A DNA stretch of 29,478 nt from Zygnema circumcarinatum (taxonomy: Eukaryota > Streptophyta > Zygnematophyceae > Zygnematales > Zygnemataceae): positions 3,528,050-3,557,527 of the forward strand of contig CM074811.1 in assembly GCA_037447605.1 (NCBI GenBank), in the 5' to 3' direction. The stretch's first letter is position 1. Each line of letters begins with the position of its first letter. This document shows, one piece after another, positions 11,241 through 21,887 of the stretch. Under the pieces are notes generated by a model. That model was not told the DNA's origin. It saw only the letters and a list, made by a program, of their open reading frames with translations, and ran no database searches. The position numbers and the translations under genes are program-made.

Positions 11241-11338
11241 GATCTCACGATAGCGAGGCCATCAAATGTACATGGACAAAATTAGCATCGGGAACCACAA
11301 AGAACTAGTCGCAAAGGACCTACGGAATCCCACAAAAC
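11241..11338 (-). repeat. Dispersed repeat, copy 4 (inverted)
   Basis: This is the same family as the copies at 1391, 7371 and 19269 but in opposite orientation. Its plus strand reads ATCAAATGTACATGGACAAA and then a diverged GGTTCC/GGTCCTTTGCGAC block. It keeps both the core and the upstream block, so it is as long as copies 1 and 3. Confidence 0.6.
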
Positions 11339-11458
11339 TTGCGAATTATCAGCTCGTGCTCGGGGCCCAAGCAACGGCTTGGTATTCATGACAACTTTAT
11401 TCACGACACCTTTTAGGAAAGGAAGTATAAATTTTCATGCATTGAGTTGAGGGGGGGC

Positions 11459-14400
11459 TCAAGCGGAAGCAGGCGCCGGCGGCTTCGTGAGGTGGCGGCT
11501 GAGACGAGCAGAGAGGCCCAGCGCCGTCACCTCCTCCGCGCCGACCAACGCTCTCAGCCGCTCGTCTGCTCGCGCAACACGCCCATTGGCGGGGTCCTGC
11601 AAGAGGCACCAACCTCCCTTCAATACGAATTCAGAAAGAGAACGACATATTATTGCTTTGCATGTCATACACGACAAAAAAAATTAAAAAAAAATGTGTG
11701 CCATACATAACATATTGTGAGTGACATGAACGATATACAAAACATATACACGATACCATATTGCCACATGACGAGCACCACAGGAGAGCACCTCTTGCAA
11801 CTGCAAGCACACCTGACAGACTTTGGCACTTCACACGAAGCACGCGAGACAGCATGCACGGGTCGTGAATTGCCCGAATGAGCGTCCACCCCAGATTGGT
11901 GCTCTAAGAAGGAAGGACTGGAAGAAGAGCAAAGCCCACCTGTAGTTGCTCCTTCTTCACATACTGCCACACTAACTTCACTGCCTCTGACCTTGTGACG
12001 CGCTCAACCTGCCCAAACCCCACAGCTTCAACTCGTCAAGCCACGGCTACCTCGGGAGTCTCTCTGCTTCCAATGCCAACTTATTCAAAGGAGCAGGACC
12101 TCACCCCGCCAAGAAACTTCGAAAGTTCGGAAGATACCACCAGCATCTGCTGAACCTTTCCTTTACCAACCTGCTCTCCCTCGTCCGGGTCCCTCACAGT
12201 GGCGGCGGCTTTTTGCCTAACCACTCTAGTCTTCTTCTCCTTGCCTTTCTCTCTGCTATCCTCGACCACACTACTTCTACCCCTTCCTCCTTGGCGCTTG
12301 CTCATCCTTTCAGCCTTTCTATCCAAAAGAGTAACTGCACTATCTACAGTTATATTCGTTGGGTCCTCCTTACTAGGCAAGGACGCCTTTATATCCCCAT
12401 GACTAATATACCAACCAAAAGGACCCCTAGCTAGCTCAATTTGCCCTCCTAATGGATGCTCTCCCACGACTTGATTAGGCGCAAAGAGAGAGAGAGCGGT
12501 AGAGAGATTCACATCCTCCGCCTGCACGCCTTTAGGCAACGGCGCTCTTCGAACTTTGTTCTTCCCTTTTGCTGCCAATTGCACATACGGACCATATGGC
12601 CCATATTGTAATGATACCTCACGACCACTTTCATCCGTTCCAAGAACTTGAATTTCCTTGTTCTCACTGATGGTTCCCGTTTCCGTTACACCCACGCGAT
12701 AACTGCCGTGGTAGAAAATTATTCAGCAAAATGTCCATTAGTCCTTGGAATTTGCTTGATCAATGCTTCCTCAAACAGGGTTAGTAAAAATTAACGAAAC
12801 TTCAACAAGAATGCCATTAGTCCTCATTGTCAGATACTGTGTTGGATCACACCTGCAAGCTTCTCTTTTGCATCATCAAGTCCCATTATAACTACCACTT
12901 CCCCTACTACTACTACTTGGACAAAGTGGGGCAAAGAAGGCTTCTCTCACCTGCATTCCGGATACCTTGAGCACCCAAGAAAGAGGCCGGAGCCATGGCT
13001 GCTGAACTTCACCTCCACCTCTCCAGTTCCGCAGCTGCACATCATCAGAACCAATGCCTTGGTCATTTGATGCAAGAAGCAGAAACTAAGTGGCTGCAAC
13101 AAAATTCAAATTCACAGTCCACTGAATAGCGGCCTCCTCCCCTCCCTTCAAGGGTAGCAAATAGGTCCTTGACACCACCTTGGACACGTTCTGCTTCCCT
13201 TCTCATTTCCCTCCTCCGCAGGAAAAAGCTTTGGCCCAAGAATCTCTTCAATTGCTGAAGCTACCTGTCAACAGTCAACAAGAAGAACTTTTAGTCTTTT
13301 CTCTCCTTTTTCTGCCCGTCATAACGCCCCTGTTCTTGTAAGCAGACCCTGGAGGAAGATCAGAGATGAAATTACCATTGAAGGTTCCAACTCCAACGCT
13401 TCTTGAACTGCAGGATGGAACCCCTTCCAGAATGAAGCCAACACTTCCTTCCACTCTGCTTTCCCTGCCGACACTTCATCTAACTGCATCCAAAAGGCCT
13501 CCGAACCCCTTTCTCTCCTAGTCAGACTTTTGAACTTCCTCCATTATGCGGAGCGTCATACAAGCTGGATATTGCCTCCTGCCCTCCTATCCTACGAATG
13601 CATACACTAATATCCACTCCCCCTCCTTCCGTAACTGCATGCTCACCTGCTCTTCCATCTCAGCAGTGAAGGCAGGGTCTACATAGCGCGGAAAGAAGCG
13701 CCCAAGAAAGGCTGCCACCTGCAGATACACTATCACATTGCACACTCAGAAACAAGCCACCCAACTTGGGAAGGATTGAGTCGACTATGCACGAATAAAT
13801 GGAAGCAAAAGGTTAATACATGGGTACATGAGTACATAACTATCTGAAATATATGAACATACGCATAAATGAGCATTTGAATTACAAGAAAGCACAAAAC
13901 TTACCATTCGACCACGCATCTCCGGAACCAACCGCCCCTTCTCTGATCGGATGTACGTCCTCGTCTGCCCATAAAGAGAGCAGGAAAAACATATAGTATC
14001 ATCTTTTCATGATTGACATGAAAAAATGATTTTACTTGTCTATGATCCTTTCCAAATCATGGCTATAGTGAAACAATATAGGAAAATCCTTCCCAACATT
14101 ATTTTACACGGCGGTCTCAAAAAGCTTTAACATAGCACATCCCTGAAGAGTGACTGACACAAGTAGTAGTAAAACATTTGGGAACACGTTCATCCTTTCA
14201 GAATCTTAAGGCTTGCTCATACAGCTGCTGCAACATACCTGCAAAGTCTTCATGGTGGATGCGTAGGTTGAGGGTCTTCCAACGCCTGCCTCCTCCATCT
14301 TCTTCACCTGCAGCAACCCCTACTTCTATCTTGTCACCTCTTGGGCAGAGAAAGAGTACATCCTTAAGAAACGAGCTCTCTCACGCTTTGTCACCGAATC

Positions 14401-17400
14401 CATTACTCTCGCAGGCCGTCTCCTTAATGTTTACACAATTTCATCCTGCTCAATATACAAAAACAGAGAAACCATATTCTCTTCAGAACGCATCAACTCA
14501 CAAGAGTGCCTTCAGTGAAGCGGGGCGGCGGCTCCGTAAAGTGCTGCCGGGGGTCCACTGACAGTAGCTCCACTGGTTGTCCCTCCTGGAGAAAAAATGC
14601 TACGCATATGAGGGAGGGAGGGAGGGAGGGTGGGGAGGGGGCGGGGGAGGGGAGAGGGGGGAGGGGGGAGGGGCGAGGAGGGAAATGAGAGAGTGGAGGT
14701 GGGAGGAGGGCAATGGGAGGGGGAAGGGGGAAGAAAGGGGGAGGGGAGACGAACAGGAGGGGGGGAGAAACGGGATGGAGGGGGGAGGAAGGTGGGCGGT
14801 GGGAGGAGTGGGGAGGGCGGAGGGGGGAAGGAGGGGGGATGGGGAAATGGGAAGGGGCGGGAGGGAGGGATCGTCGAACAAGGAAGGCAATCTGTACCTT
14901 GAGGTAGCCCAGCTGACTGTATTGGCTGCTCTCCTCCTCCGCACTCATTTCCGGCTTCGCTGCAAGTGCTGATGCATCCTGGGAGCCCCTCCCCTCCCTT
15001 TCGCCAAATAAGTCTCTGCTCCCAGTAAGCCGTTACTGAAACAGCTATGCGAGCGGGAACAAAAAGAGAATATAACAAAGGCGTACCTGTTGTGGGGCTA
15101 AGCACCCCATAAAGGACACCTTGGAACTGCTGCTATGAAGGCGAACCCCCTCGCCCTTGTCGCCAACATCGACTGCCACCTGTCACCCTCTCCAGTTCAG
15201 ATCTTTCACCTCCCCAGTGTCTAAACTGAGGCATAACCTGTCAAAGGCACAAGGCCCTCACAGAACCTGCCTGGAGGATACGAGAGGGTATACACAGCAG
15301 TTAACTTCCTACAAGCGTGCAAGTACATTGGCTGTAAAGCAGAATTGTTTTTCAGGCACATGCTCGACTTCACAGTTCTCCTCCCGCTTCTCGTCTGCTC
15401 GCCCTCTCCCTTCCTCAACCCCCACCAACTATCTCCAGCCACTCCTCCTCCTTCCTCTCAACCTTTCCTTTCCTTGAAAGCTTGCAAACAATTGGATCTT
15501 ACCAGAGAGATAACTGCATTGCTCATCTGACAGGCAACACTGCGAGCCCAAATGAGTCGGTAGAGTCGAAGCTCATCTTCCGCTAACTCCCCCTTCAGCG
15601 TGGCTGCCCTTCATCCCTCCAGCCACAAAAAAAAAAAAAAAAACCCAAAAGCGCCACATAGAACACCGTTAATCCCCACTCTCCAGAGAAGGTCAGGGAG
15701 AAAACTTAGGTTTGAAGTGTTGCACATCCTAGAAAAACTCTTCGTACCCTCAACTCCCAAGGAGAGCCAAGCGGGGGAATCAAACAATCAAACACCCCAT
15801 GAAAATTTTGAATATTTTTAAAGAAGAGAGAGAGAGAGGCAGAGAGTGAGAGAGGGAGAGAAGGAAAGAGAGAGAGAGAAAGCGAGAGAGAAGTGAGGGA
15901 GAGAGAGTACGGGAGAGGGCTAAACTCAGCACGTACATGGCAGCTTGAAGGGGTCAGTGGTCCGTATGGCTTCATGGGCTTCTTGCGCGTTTTTTATTTT
16001 GCTTTTGTACACACGAGGTACATCCGAAACATAGTCTGCTCCGTAACTGCAACCAACTCTCCTCAGAAAGTGAGCAAGTTTGAAAAATAAGTCGATGATG
16101 CAAGCATAGTGCAGAATAATCTGCGTTGAAACATGAACAAGGGCTATGTTTCTGCCACCTACCGTTCAGTGACAAGTTTGCGCAAAGCCTGAACTGCGAC
16201 TGGTGAGAGCTGCATTGCGATGGTTTCGCTTGTCAGATAGTTCACATGAGTAGCATGCAAGAGAGGTTCATGGCTCAGTACATACGTAACGAAACGGAAA
16301 AGCAAGCTCGCCCTAATGCATTCTGATAAAGTTGTGGGCACCTGCGTACTGTCCGTACGCATGTATGTGATGAGTCCTCCATGTTTCCCGACTCCTTCAT
16401 ACAATTTTTGGGCAGCCTGCACCACTCCACAATGAAGACTTCACTCCTCTCTCCTCTCTCTCCGCCTTACATGATCATCTGGACAAACCTACCTCCTAAC
16501 TTTCCCATGTAAATACTCGTCGTAACCCCTCCCTCTTTCCTGCCCCTTCCCCTTTCACTCCCACCCTATTGAACAACCAAAAAGAGCCCAAAACTCCCAA
16601 GTTTCCTGAGAGTTTCGTTCAGAGTTTGGAAGGATTCACGGCTTCTCACCGCCATCGTTCGCGACGAGCCGAAACCGAGCTTGCTAGATGCATCCTGCTG
16701 CAGTGTAGATGTGGTATATGGAGCTGCAGGACTTCTCTGCCTGCTGCTGTACTTCACATTTTCCACCACCAATGTGCAAGATTCGACAGCCTGAACAGCC
16801 AACTTGGCTGCCTTCTCACTGCCTATGGCTTTGGGTTCAAGCTTCCTCCCATCCATGTTAGTTAGAAGAGCCGAAAAATCGCCTCCAGAAGCTCTCAACT
16901 TAGCTTCCACTGACCAGTGTTCCTGCCGCTTAAATGCCTCAATTTCCGCCTCCCTTTCACAAACAAACCCAAGAGCTACAGATTGAACTCTGCCTGCACT
17001 TTTACTCCCAGGAAGTTTTCGCCACAATACAGGGGAGAGGTCAAAGCCCATTAGGAAGTCGAGTGCCCGTCTGGCCATATAAGCCTCCACTAAAGGAGTG
17101 CTCACTTCCCTGGGCTGCGCCATGGCTTCCTTCACAGCTGAGGAGGTAATTTCATTGAAGCAGACTCTCTGCACCAACTGCTCACGCTGCAGAATTCCCG
17201 ACTCTCGCAGAGTTTCCAGAACGTGCCATGCTATAGCCTCCCCCTCCCGGTCGGGGTCCGTCGCGAGGATGAGGCCTTTGGCTCTGCAACCATTTCTCTG
17301 TAACAGTTGTGTCTTAACCAAAGAATTGCAACAGAACAGTGACTTTGCAGAAAAGTGAGCAGTGGTTTGGAAGACGAGGACTGAAGGCACCACGTTACAA

Positions 17401-19060
17401 ACGTTTCAAAACCAATCAGATAGCAGGCTAATGTGGGCGGAACAACAACTGTTACACAGAGTCCCGCCCTCTTTCCTTTCCTGACCTCGTCCACATGACA
17501 TCTAAAAGCAGAGGAGGATATGAAAGATGATATGTGGTGTAAGGATCCAAACCATACTTCTTAAGATCAGTAGCTATGGCTGCCAGCTTCTCCTTCGCTT
17601 TTGGCGGCACCACCCACGCCATTTCGAAGTCCTTCTCAGGCTGCACTGCTCCCTTCTTAGCTGGTAAATCCCGGACATGCCCAAAGCTGGCTTGCACCAT
17701 GTGTTCCCCTCCCAGATACTTCCTGATAGTGAGAGCCTTGGCAGGAGACTCTACCACTACCAACCATTGGCTCCTCTGCTGCTCCTCCTTCCCTTTCTTT
17801 ACCGCAGGAGCCGCTACAGCTTTACTTCGTGCAGAGCCTGAAGCCTTTGAAGGAGCCGTCGCTATGGCAGAGATATGCAGAGTCTGGGGTCCGAAAGACC
17901 ACTGCGAAAAGACAGAAAGGAGAGGTGGGAGTGCAAGCATCCATGCCAGCGTTTAATATTGTCTGATAAGTACATGATATGGCTCGTGGTTGGTGACTGG
18001 AAAGGGATAGAAGGTGAATTACTAAACAAATGAATTTCTCAAGTGAGCGGACGATAATCGAGGGAACGGCAAGTGAGCATCTCTATCCCACGCAACACTC
18101 GTGCCACACAAGTTTTAGAAGCTCCTTAGAAGAGGTTGACATGTGACCAAATGCTACAATGCCATATCATCAATGAAAATATCGAGCTAGGAAAAAAAAA
18201 GGGGGGAAGGGGGGAAGTTGGGAGACAGAGAGAGAAAACGACCCCCCTTGTAGTCCTTGCCTTCCTAAACATTAACCAACACAAGCCGAATTTTATCGTA
18301 CAATGAGGAGCGTTCATTCAGCAAGTGCGCACAATTCATTCAACGCAATCTATGCAGAGCTTTCCGGAAATAAAAAATGAAACTTGGCCCTCAATCCCAC
18401 TTATGTTCCATTTCAAATGCCTATCCTTGAAGTATCCATACAAAATGTTTTAAAAAATGAAAAATGCCCATACATGATAAGATGATAGCAGCGGTATCAC
18501 TACGATAAAGCGCTCGATACTCGTTCAAAGGGAAAGGTTACGCTGTTATACAGGACGAATGTTTTTTTCGTTCTAGACAACTGTCAAGGCCGCTTCGTGT
18601 CATACAATGAGCCCGAAACCGTCCTTACTTCCATTAGTTTCAATTGCCAGTAAGGAGCCAAAATTAAAACCTCAATATCATTCATTCAGAAAATTCTTAG
18701 GTCTTTCAAATTCCAAGAACTTCAAAGTTCAAAAATTGAATGGAGCTCTGTATCAGTGCTCCACCAAAACCCTAATACCCCGATATGCACCTCGATATAT
18801 CCTGGCTTTCCCTGCACAGTAAAACTCACCCAGGAGGTTCCACGTGGCAGCAGGAGAGGCCGCATGCCTCTCAACAGGCCTCCTCCATTTCCCCGCATCT
18901 CCTCGCGCCCTGCAGAGAGTCCCCGTCTCAGGGACACGTGGCAAGAGGAAGGCCGCAGATGAGCCTCTTCACACGTGTGAAGAGCATCCGACGGCGAGGA
19001 GGAGCGGAGCGCGTGGCAGAGGAGGGGCCGACTCGCTGCCATGGACGGGTGGGCGGCCAT
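11459..19060 (-). CDS. Bacterial-type DNA topoisomerase I (type IA) with C-terminal SWIB domain, 19 exons
   Basis: Exons (high to low): 19060-18830, 17901-17553, 17281-16650, 16416-16342, 16209-16163, 16046-15937, 15603-15503, 15179-15087, 14978-14898, 14585-14502, 14307-14239, 13964-13905, 13718-13647, 13483-13376, 13264-13179, 13034-12951, 12702-12105, 12008-11940, 11596-11459. The product is 1028 aa. It relaxes negative supercoils by transient single-strand cleavage and is presumably organellar. The first 77 residues are Ser/Arg/Ala-rich and presequence-like. The TOPRIM domain has VVVESPAKA at 125-133 and DPDREGEA from 202. The active-site Tyr is 422 in LITYMRTDST. PRVYKSKIKNAQEAHEAIR and VGRPSTYAS follow. 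A C4 zinc ribbon (CPSC at 731-734, Cys 754 and 760) precedes topoisomerase C-terminal repeats (YGPYGPYVQL, GPFGWYISHGD). The end (about 945-1020) is a SWIB/MDM2 domain: VSSELSKFLGG, VTRSEAVKLVWQYVKK, LQDP, DERLRALVG. All junctions are in phase. Exon 1 is the least certain part. Confidence 0.93.
14609..14873. repeat. GGGAGG purine tract inside TopA intron 9
   Basis: About 265 bp, nearly pure G and A on the plus strand, built from GGGAGG/GGGGAGGGG units. It fills most of intron 9 (14586-14897), so the pre-mRNA carries a long C/U-rich tract ahead of the exon 10 acceptor. Long open frames on both strands here (Pro- and Gly/Arg-rich) are artefacts of the repeat. Confidence 0.85.
15822..15912. repeat. 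GA/CT microsatellite in TopA intron 7
   Basis: This is an imperfect (GA)n tract of about 90 bp on the plus strand, inside the intron between exons ending at 15937 and starting at 15603. In the pre-mRNA it is CU-rich and lies near the donor side. A run of about 18 A bases sits in the same intron at about 15626-15643. Confidence 0.8.
17902..18829. other. Large first intron of TopA
   Basis: This is the longest intron in the gene (928 bp), inferred between donor CCTGG|GTGAGT at 18829 and a pyrimidine-rich acceptor ending TTTTCGCAG at 17902. No exon of another gene is seen inside. It separates the presequence-like exon from the catalytic domain, a common arrangement in nuclear genes for organelle proteins. 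If translation instead begins at the ATG at 17940, this stretch would be promoter, but the strong acceptor argues against that. Confidence 0.55.
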
Positions 19061-19268
19061 GGACGGGGCCTTGCTCGCCCTCCCTCCTGCTACAAGCAGT
19101 CGTTTCCTCCAGAAAACTTTTATCTGCCCGAAAATGTTTTGCATGTGTGAACGCTACAGCTCCGTACTATACACCTTGAGGTTCGGTGCGGTGCGGTGAC
19201 CTTCGCGGCTGCTTCTAGGGGCTGCGTTGTTGCGCCTTAGGCGTAGTTTTCCGCTCTTAGCTTTTATC
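19061..19268. promoter_or_regulatory. Likely TopA promoter region
   Basis: This region lies directly upstream of the predicted TopA start at 19060 and contains no coding exon. The open frame of exon 1 extends upstream to about 19144, so a longer N terminus is possible. A small GGTTCGGTGCGGTGCGGTG repeat lies at about 19180-19199. No TATA box can be assigned with confidence. Confidence 0.3.
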
Positions 19269-19372
19269 TTTTGTGCCTAGGTCCTCCAGTCCCTCCTGGT
19301 TCCACATGCTGCTTTTGTTCATGTACATTTGATGGCCTCGCCATCGTGAGTTCAATGCGGTTTTTCTCCCGC
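19269..19372 (+). repeat. Dispersed repeat, copy 3
   Basis: This is a full-length family member with the upstream block (TTTTGTGCCTAGGTCCTCCAGTCCCTCCTGGTTCCACATG) and the core (CATGTACATTTGATGGCCTC, GCCATCGTGAGTTCAATGC). It lies just upstream of the TopA promoter region, outside the AT-rich island. Confidence 0.65.
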
Positions 19373-19512
19373 TTGAGGTTCGATACAATGTCTTAATAAT
19401 TTCCTCCCTAGTAGGGAAAAATGAATACAATGTACAATGATACAATGTATTAATACGGTATCCCGTACGGGAAATTTCCCTTCCCATACGGTACAGTACT
19501 GTATACTGTAGT

Positions 19513-19627
19513 CGGACATAGAATTGTACGAAAAATTTGTACGGGAATGGTGTACGAAACTGTACGGACCAAGTCACACGTATTGAGGTACTAGCGAGTA
19601 GCGTGAATCCCTAGACCCTTTGCCCTT
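19513..19627 (+). repeat. Left copy of a direct repeat flanking the AT-rich island
   Basis: TTGTACGAAAAATTTGTACGG with its downstream flank (GTGTACGAAACTGTACGGACC, ..., TAGCGAGTAGC, ..., TCCCTAGACCCTTTG) matches, base for base with scattered changes, the sequence at 21888-22000. Many differences are CG to CA or TG, as expected from decay of methylated CpG. Just upstream (19380-19512) the DNA is rich in short palindromes such as CCCGTACGGG and TACAGTACTGTA. Confidence 0.6.
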
Positions 19628-19782
19628 TCTACTCTACTTCTTGCTGCTTGTGGAGGAAAAAGGAGATCGCTTTTTCTCGTGGTGGCAACTGCTCTGCCTC
19701 ATCTTCAAACTCTTCATCTGTCTGACAGTCTCTCATCATCTTCATTATTGGCAACCACGAGCGGCAGCTAAGTCAACAAGCA

Positions 19783-19886
19783 TGCCACCCCTTCCTGCTC
19801 GTGAGTGGGCAGAGTTCAGTCCCAAGTTTCAAGAGGGAGATAAAAAGTATGCCAAGGTTAAATGCAACCGATGCAATGCATTTTGA
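19783..19886 (+). pseudogene. Possible BED zinc-finger fragment (hAT-like)
   Basis: About 34 residues, containing REWAEFSPKF, then a charged stretch and VKCNRCNAF, before a stop. The W..F..F, basic, C-x2-C layout is that of the first half of a BED finger, as found at the N terminus of hAT transposases. The expected second half (spaced His ligands) and the transposase core are absent. Too short to be sure. Confidence 0.3.
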
Positions 19887-20050
19887 AAACTTTGACACTG
19901 CTTCAGCTTTGGAAAGGGTCCATAGGTGATAGTCATTCCGGGTGTCCCCAAAGGACCTTACCCCGTTAAGAACTTGAACGCTAAATGATTGTTTTTCTTT
20001 AAAAAAAGAACATGGGAGATTAAAGGGAGAGGTAAATGACGAGAGAGGGA

Positions 20051-20480
20051 GACATTGGTTACGTTGACTTTATTGTAGAGGTAGAACGTTACCTTTTTTG
20101 TGCTGTGTCATGTGTAGAACCCTAATCAAAAACTGTATGGCGACAAGCACATAAGTACCAGGTGCCTAAAATATGCTTTATCAATAAAATGAATAGGGTA
20201 GACACAGATTTTTTCTATGCTGTAACAGAGATTAGGGAAAAACTAGGTGCTAATCTTGTGCTCTTACAAATTCTTATTGGTAGCAAAGAAACATGATTAC
20301 CAACCAAGCAATTATTTAGAACGAAAAAGATTTAGGTATGACTTATTAGGTTATAGGAAGAGCTCCAAGCTACATCAAAAGAATGGAGGCAAAAGTTAGT
20401 AAAAATTGTAGCAGAATTCGATGATGCCATATTCGAAAAATACTTTGAGGACTAGACGAGTATTACTAAAGAAAAAAAAG
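20051..20480 (+). pseudogene. fusA: Decayed bacterial-type elongation factor G gene (domain I fragment)
   Basis: EF-G is the ribosomal translocase GTPase. One frame runs without indel for about 430 nt and reads GYVDFIVEVERYL, then (after an apparent small deletion) FCAVSCVEP, a TAA at 20123, KTVWRQAHKYQVPKICFINK, MNRVDTDFFYAVTEIREKLG, ANLVLLQILIGSKE, a damaged stretch with several stops, EELQATSK, and EWRQKLVKIVAEFDDAIFEK YFED, a TAG at 20453, then TSITKE. This follows EF-G order from the G3 motif (DTPGH) through G4 (NKMD, here NKMN) into the insert region. It has no introns and cannot make a functional product. From memory, the EWR-KL-VAEFDDA-EKYF-D block looks more like Bacteroidota EF-G than plastid or mitochondrial EF-G. 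That lineage call is an inference. Confidence 0.75.
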
Positions 20481-21548
20481 AAGATGAAAAAAAAAAGAAA
20501 ATGAAGCGAAATAAAAGATAGATAAGAAAGAAGAGGAGATAAAGAAGACCAATTTTAAAGCGTTCATTTACCAAGAAATAGCATTCCATAAAATTTGTGG
20601 ACGTTTTTTGTAGTGCCAAATACGATCAACATGGTGTCATATATATTGCCCCTTATAAGAAAACAAATTCGAAATAGAAAAAGAATTCAAAGCAACATTG
20701 AACATTAAAGCAAATGAATGAGAAGAGAGAGAGAGACAAGGAAGGAAGAGATAAAAAGAGAGGAAAAGAACCTCGGATGGCGATGCAGCGAGATAGTGGG
20801 AGAGTAAAGAGGGGAGAGGACCTCTTGTAAGACGTGATACCCCTCTACAATGTTAATCGCCATGATGTTGTCAATTCGGTGATTTTTAAGCCAAGTCAAC
20901 AACTTTTTTTTCTTCTCTTTAGCAGTTGTCTCCTCAACAGTCGTCTTTGCAATCGTCTTTGCAAAGCCAACGTAAAACAATAAAACCCTAATCTTAGAAA
21001 GACATAAGAAATTGAATATGCTTTTCTTCAAGTGCTTTATTCTAAACGGCACCCTTTCTTTAAAGACGCTTTCATTTTCCATTTGCTATTTTCGCCTGAA
21101 TTAGCTTGAATGGTAAATAACCTTTCAAGTTATAGATGATGTACACACCCTGTGTCACATATTTTGAATCGTCATCCACATAAGCTCCTCTGCATTTCCG
21201 GTGTAATCTCCTTCCTACTTCTAAATATCAAGTCTTTTCATGTAGTCTTTTTTCTAAGTGTAAAATATTTAACCAATTTGCATCTTCTAATAAAGTAACG
21301 CATTTGTTTCAATTTCCCATTGTCTTCCTTTTGTAAAATTAGGTTCAAATGCTTGAAATATGACACTCCCTCTTCCTTCCATCTATCACTTTTAGACAAG
21401 AAAATGTATAAAGACCCGCTTTTTTTAGTGGATTACTGCTCAATATCAATTCTGCATTTTTAGCTAATGTATATTTGGTTCACTCTGGCGCACTGGAATC
21501 TGTGAATGAGTTAGAAGAGCTTGCGCTGTCTGCAAAGATGGAGAATCA
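20481..21548. other. AT-rich stretch after the EF-G relic
   Basis: About 20480-20550 is almost pure A/G with A-runs. At 20545-20690 a few phrases (FKAFIY, AFH) might continue EF-G in damaged form, but the frame is lost. On the minus strand 20705-21082 is open for 125 codons with Lys-rich and hydrophobic parts and resembles nothing I know. I do not call it a gene. Base composition is clearly lower in GC than in the three genes to the left. Confidence 0.3.
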
Positions 21549-21722
21549 AAAATATCAAATTGGATCAAACACGATAACATCGAATTAAAAAGTATGCGAT
21601 ATTATCGAGATAGATCGAATATTGTAATATCGACTCAAGTTAAAACATGATATATCAAATCATGCAGGATACGAAAATACCAAACTAGACCAAATATATG
21701 GTAATATCAAATCACGTAGGCT
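21549..21722. repeat. Degenerate 25-bp AT-rich tandem array
   Basis: About seven units of 24-27 bp follow each other, each with a core like ATATCAAAT or ATATCGAAT and most ending in a purine-rich stretch and CG or TG. Unit starts are near 21549, 21574, 21599, 21625, 21650, 21674 and 21701. Units differ by several substitutions, so the array is old. There are no spacers as in CRISPR arrays. Confidence 0.55.
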
Positions 21723-21887
21723 TACCTTGGTATCTTGTTTACGCGAGTATTCGAGAAAATAATTATGAAAGTTAGCATATTTGACTAATCTTTTTTCTAC
21801 ATGGCCTTTACATATTTTTGTTATTCTTTCGTTCTCGTAGAAGTACACTTCCTTTTTTGTATAGGATATTGAGATCCGCACAATCGG

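Noticed and set aside
14493-14948. Long Pro-rich and Gly/Arg-rich open frames on both strands
   Set aside because: They translate the GGGAGG tract in TopA intron 9. Real exons lie on either side in the TopA frame.
17452-17940. TopA start at the ATG at 17940
   Set aside because: The bases after it (CTCCCACCTCTCCTTTCTGTCTTTTCGCAG) form a strong acceptor, and an in-phase presequence-like exon with a GTGAGT donor lies upstream at 18830-19060.
20705-21082. 125-codon minus-strand frame in AT-rich DNA
   Set aside because: No family resemblance. The composition (A/G-rich strand) lowers stop frequency, so chance is adequate.
21549-21722. CRISPR-like spacing of short repeats
   Set aside because: Units are contiguous and diverged, without unique spacers or constant repeats, and the DNA is eukaryotic.
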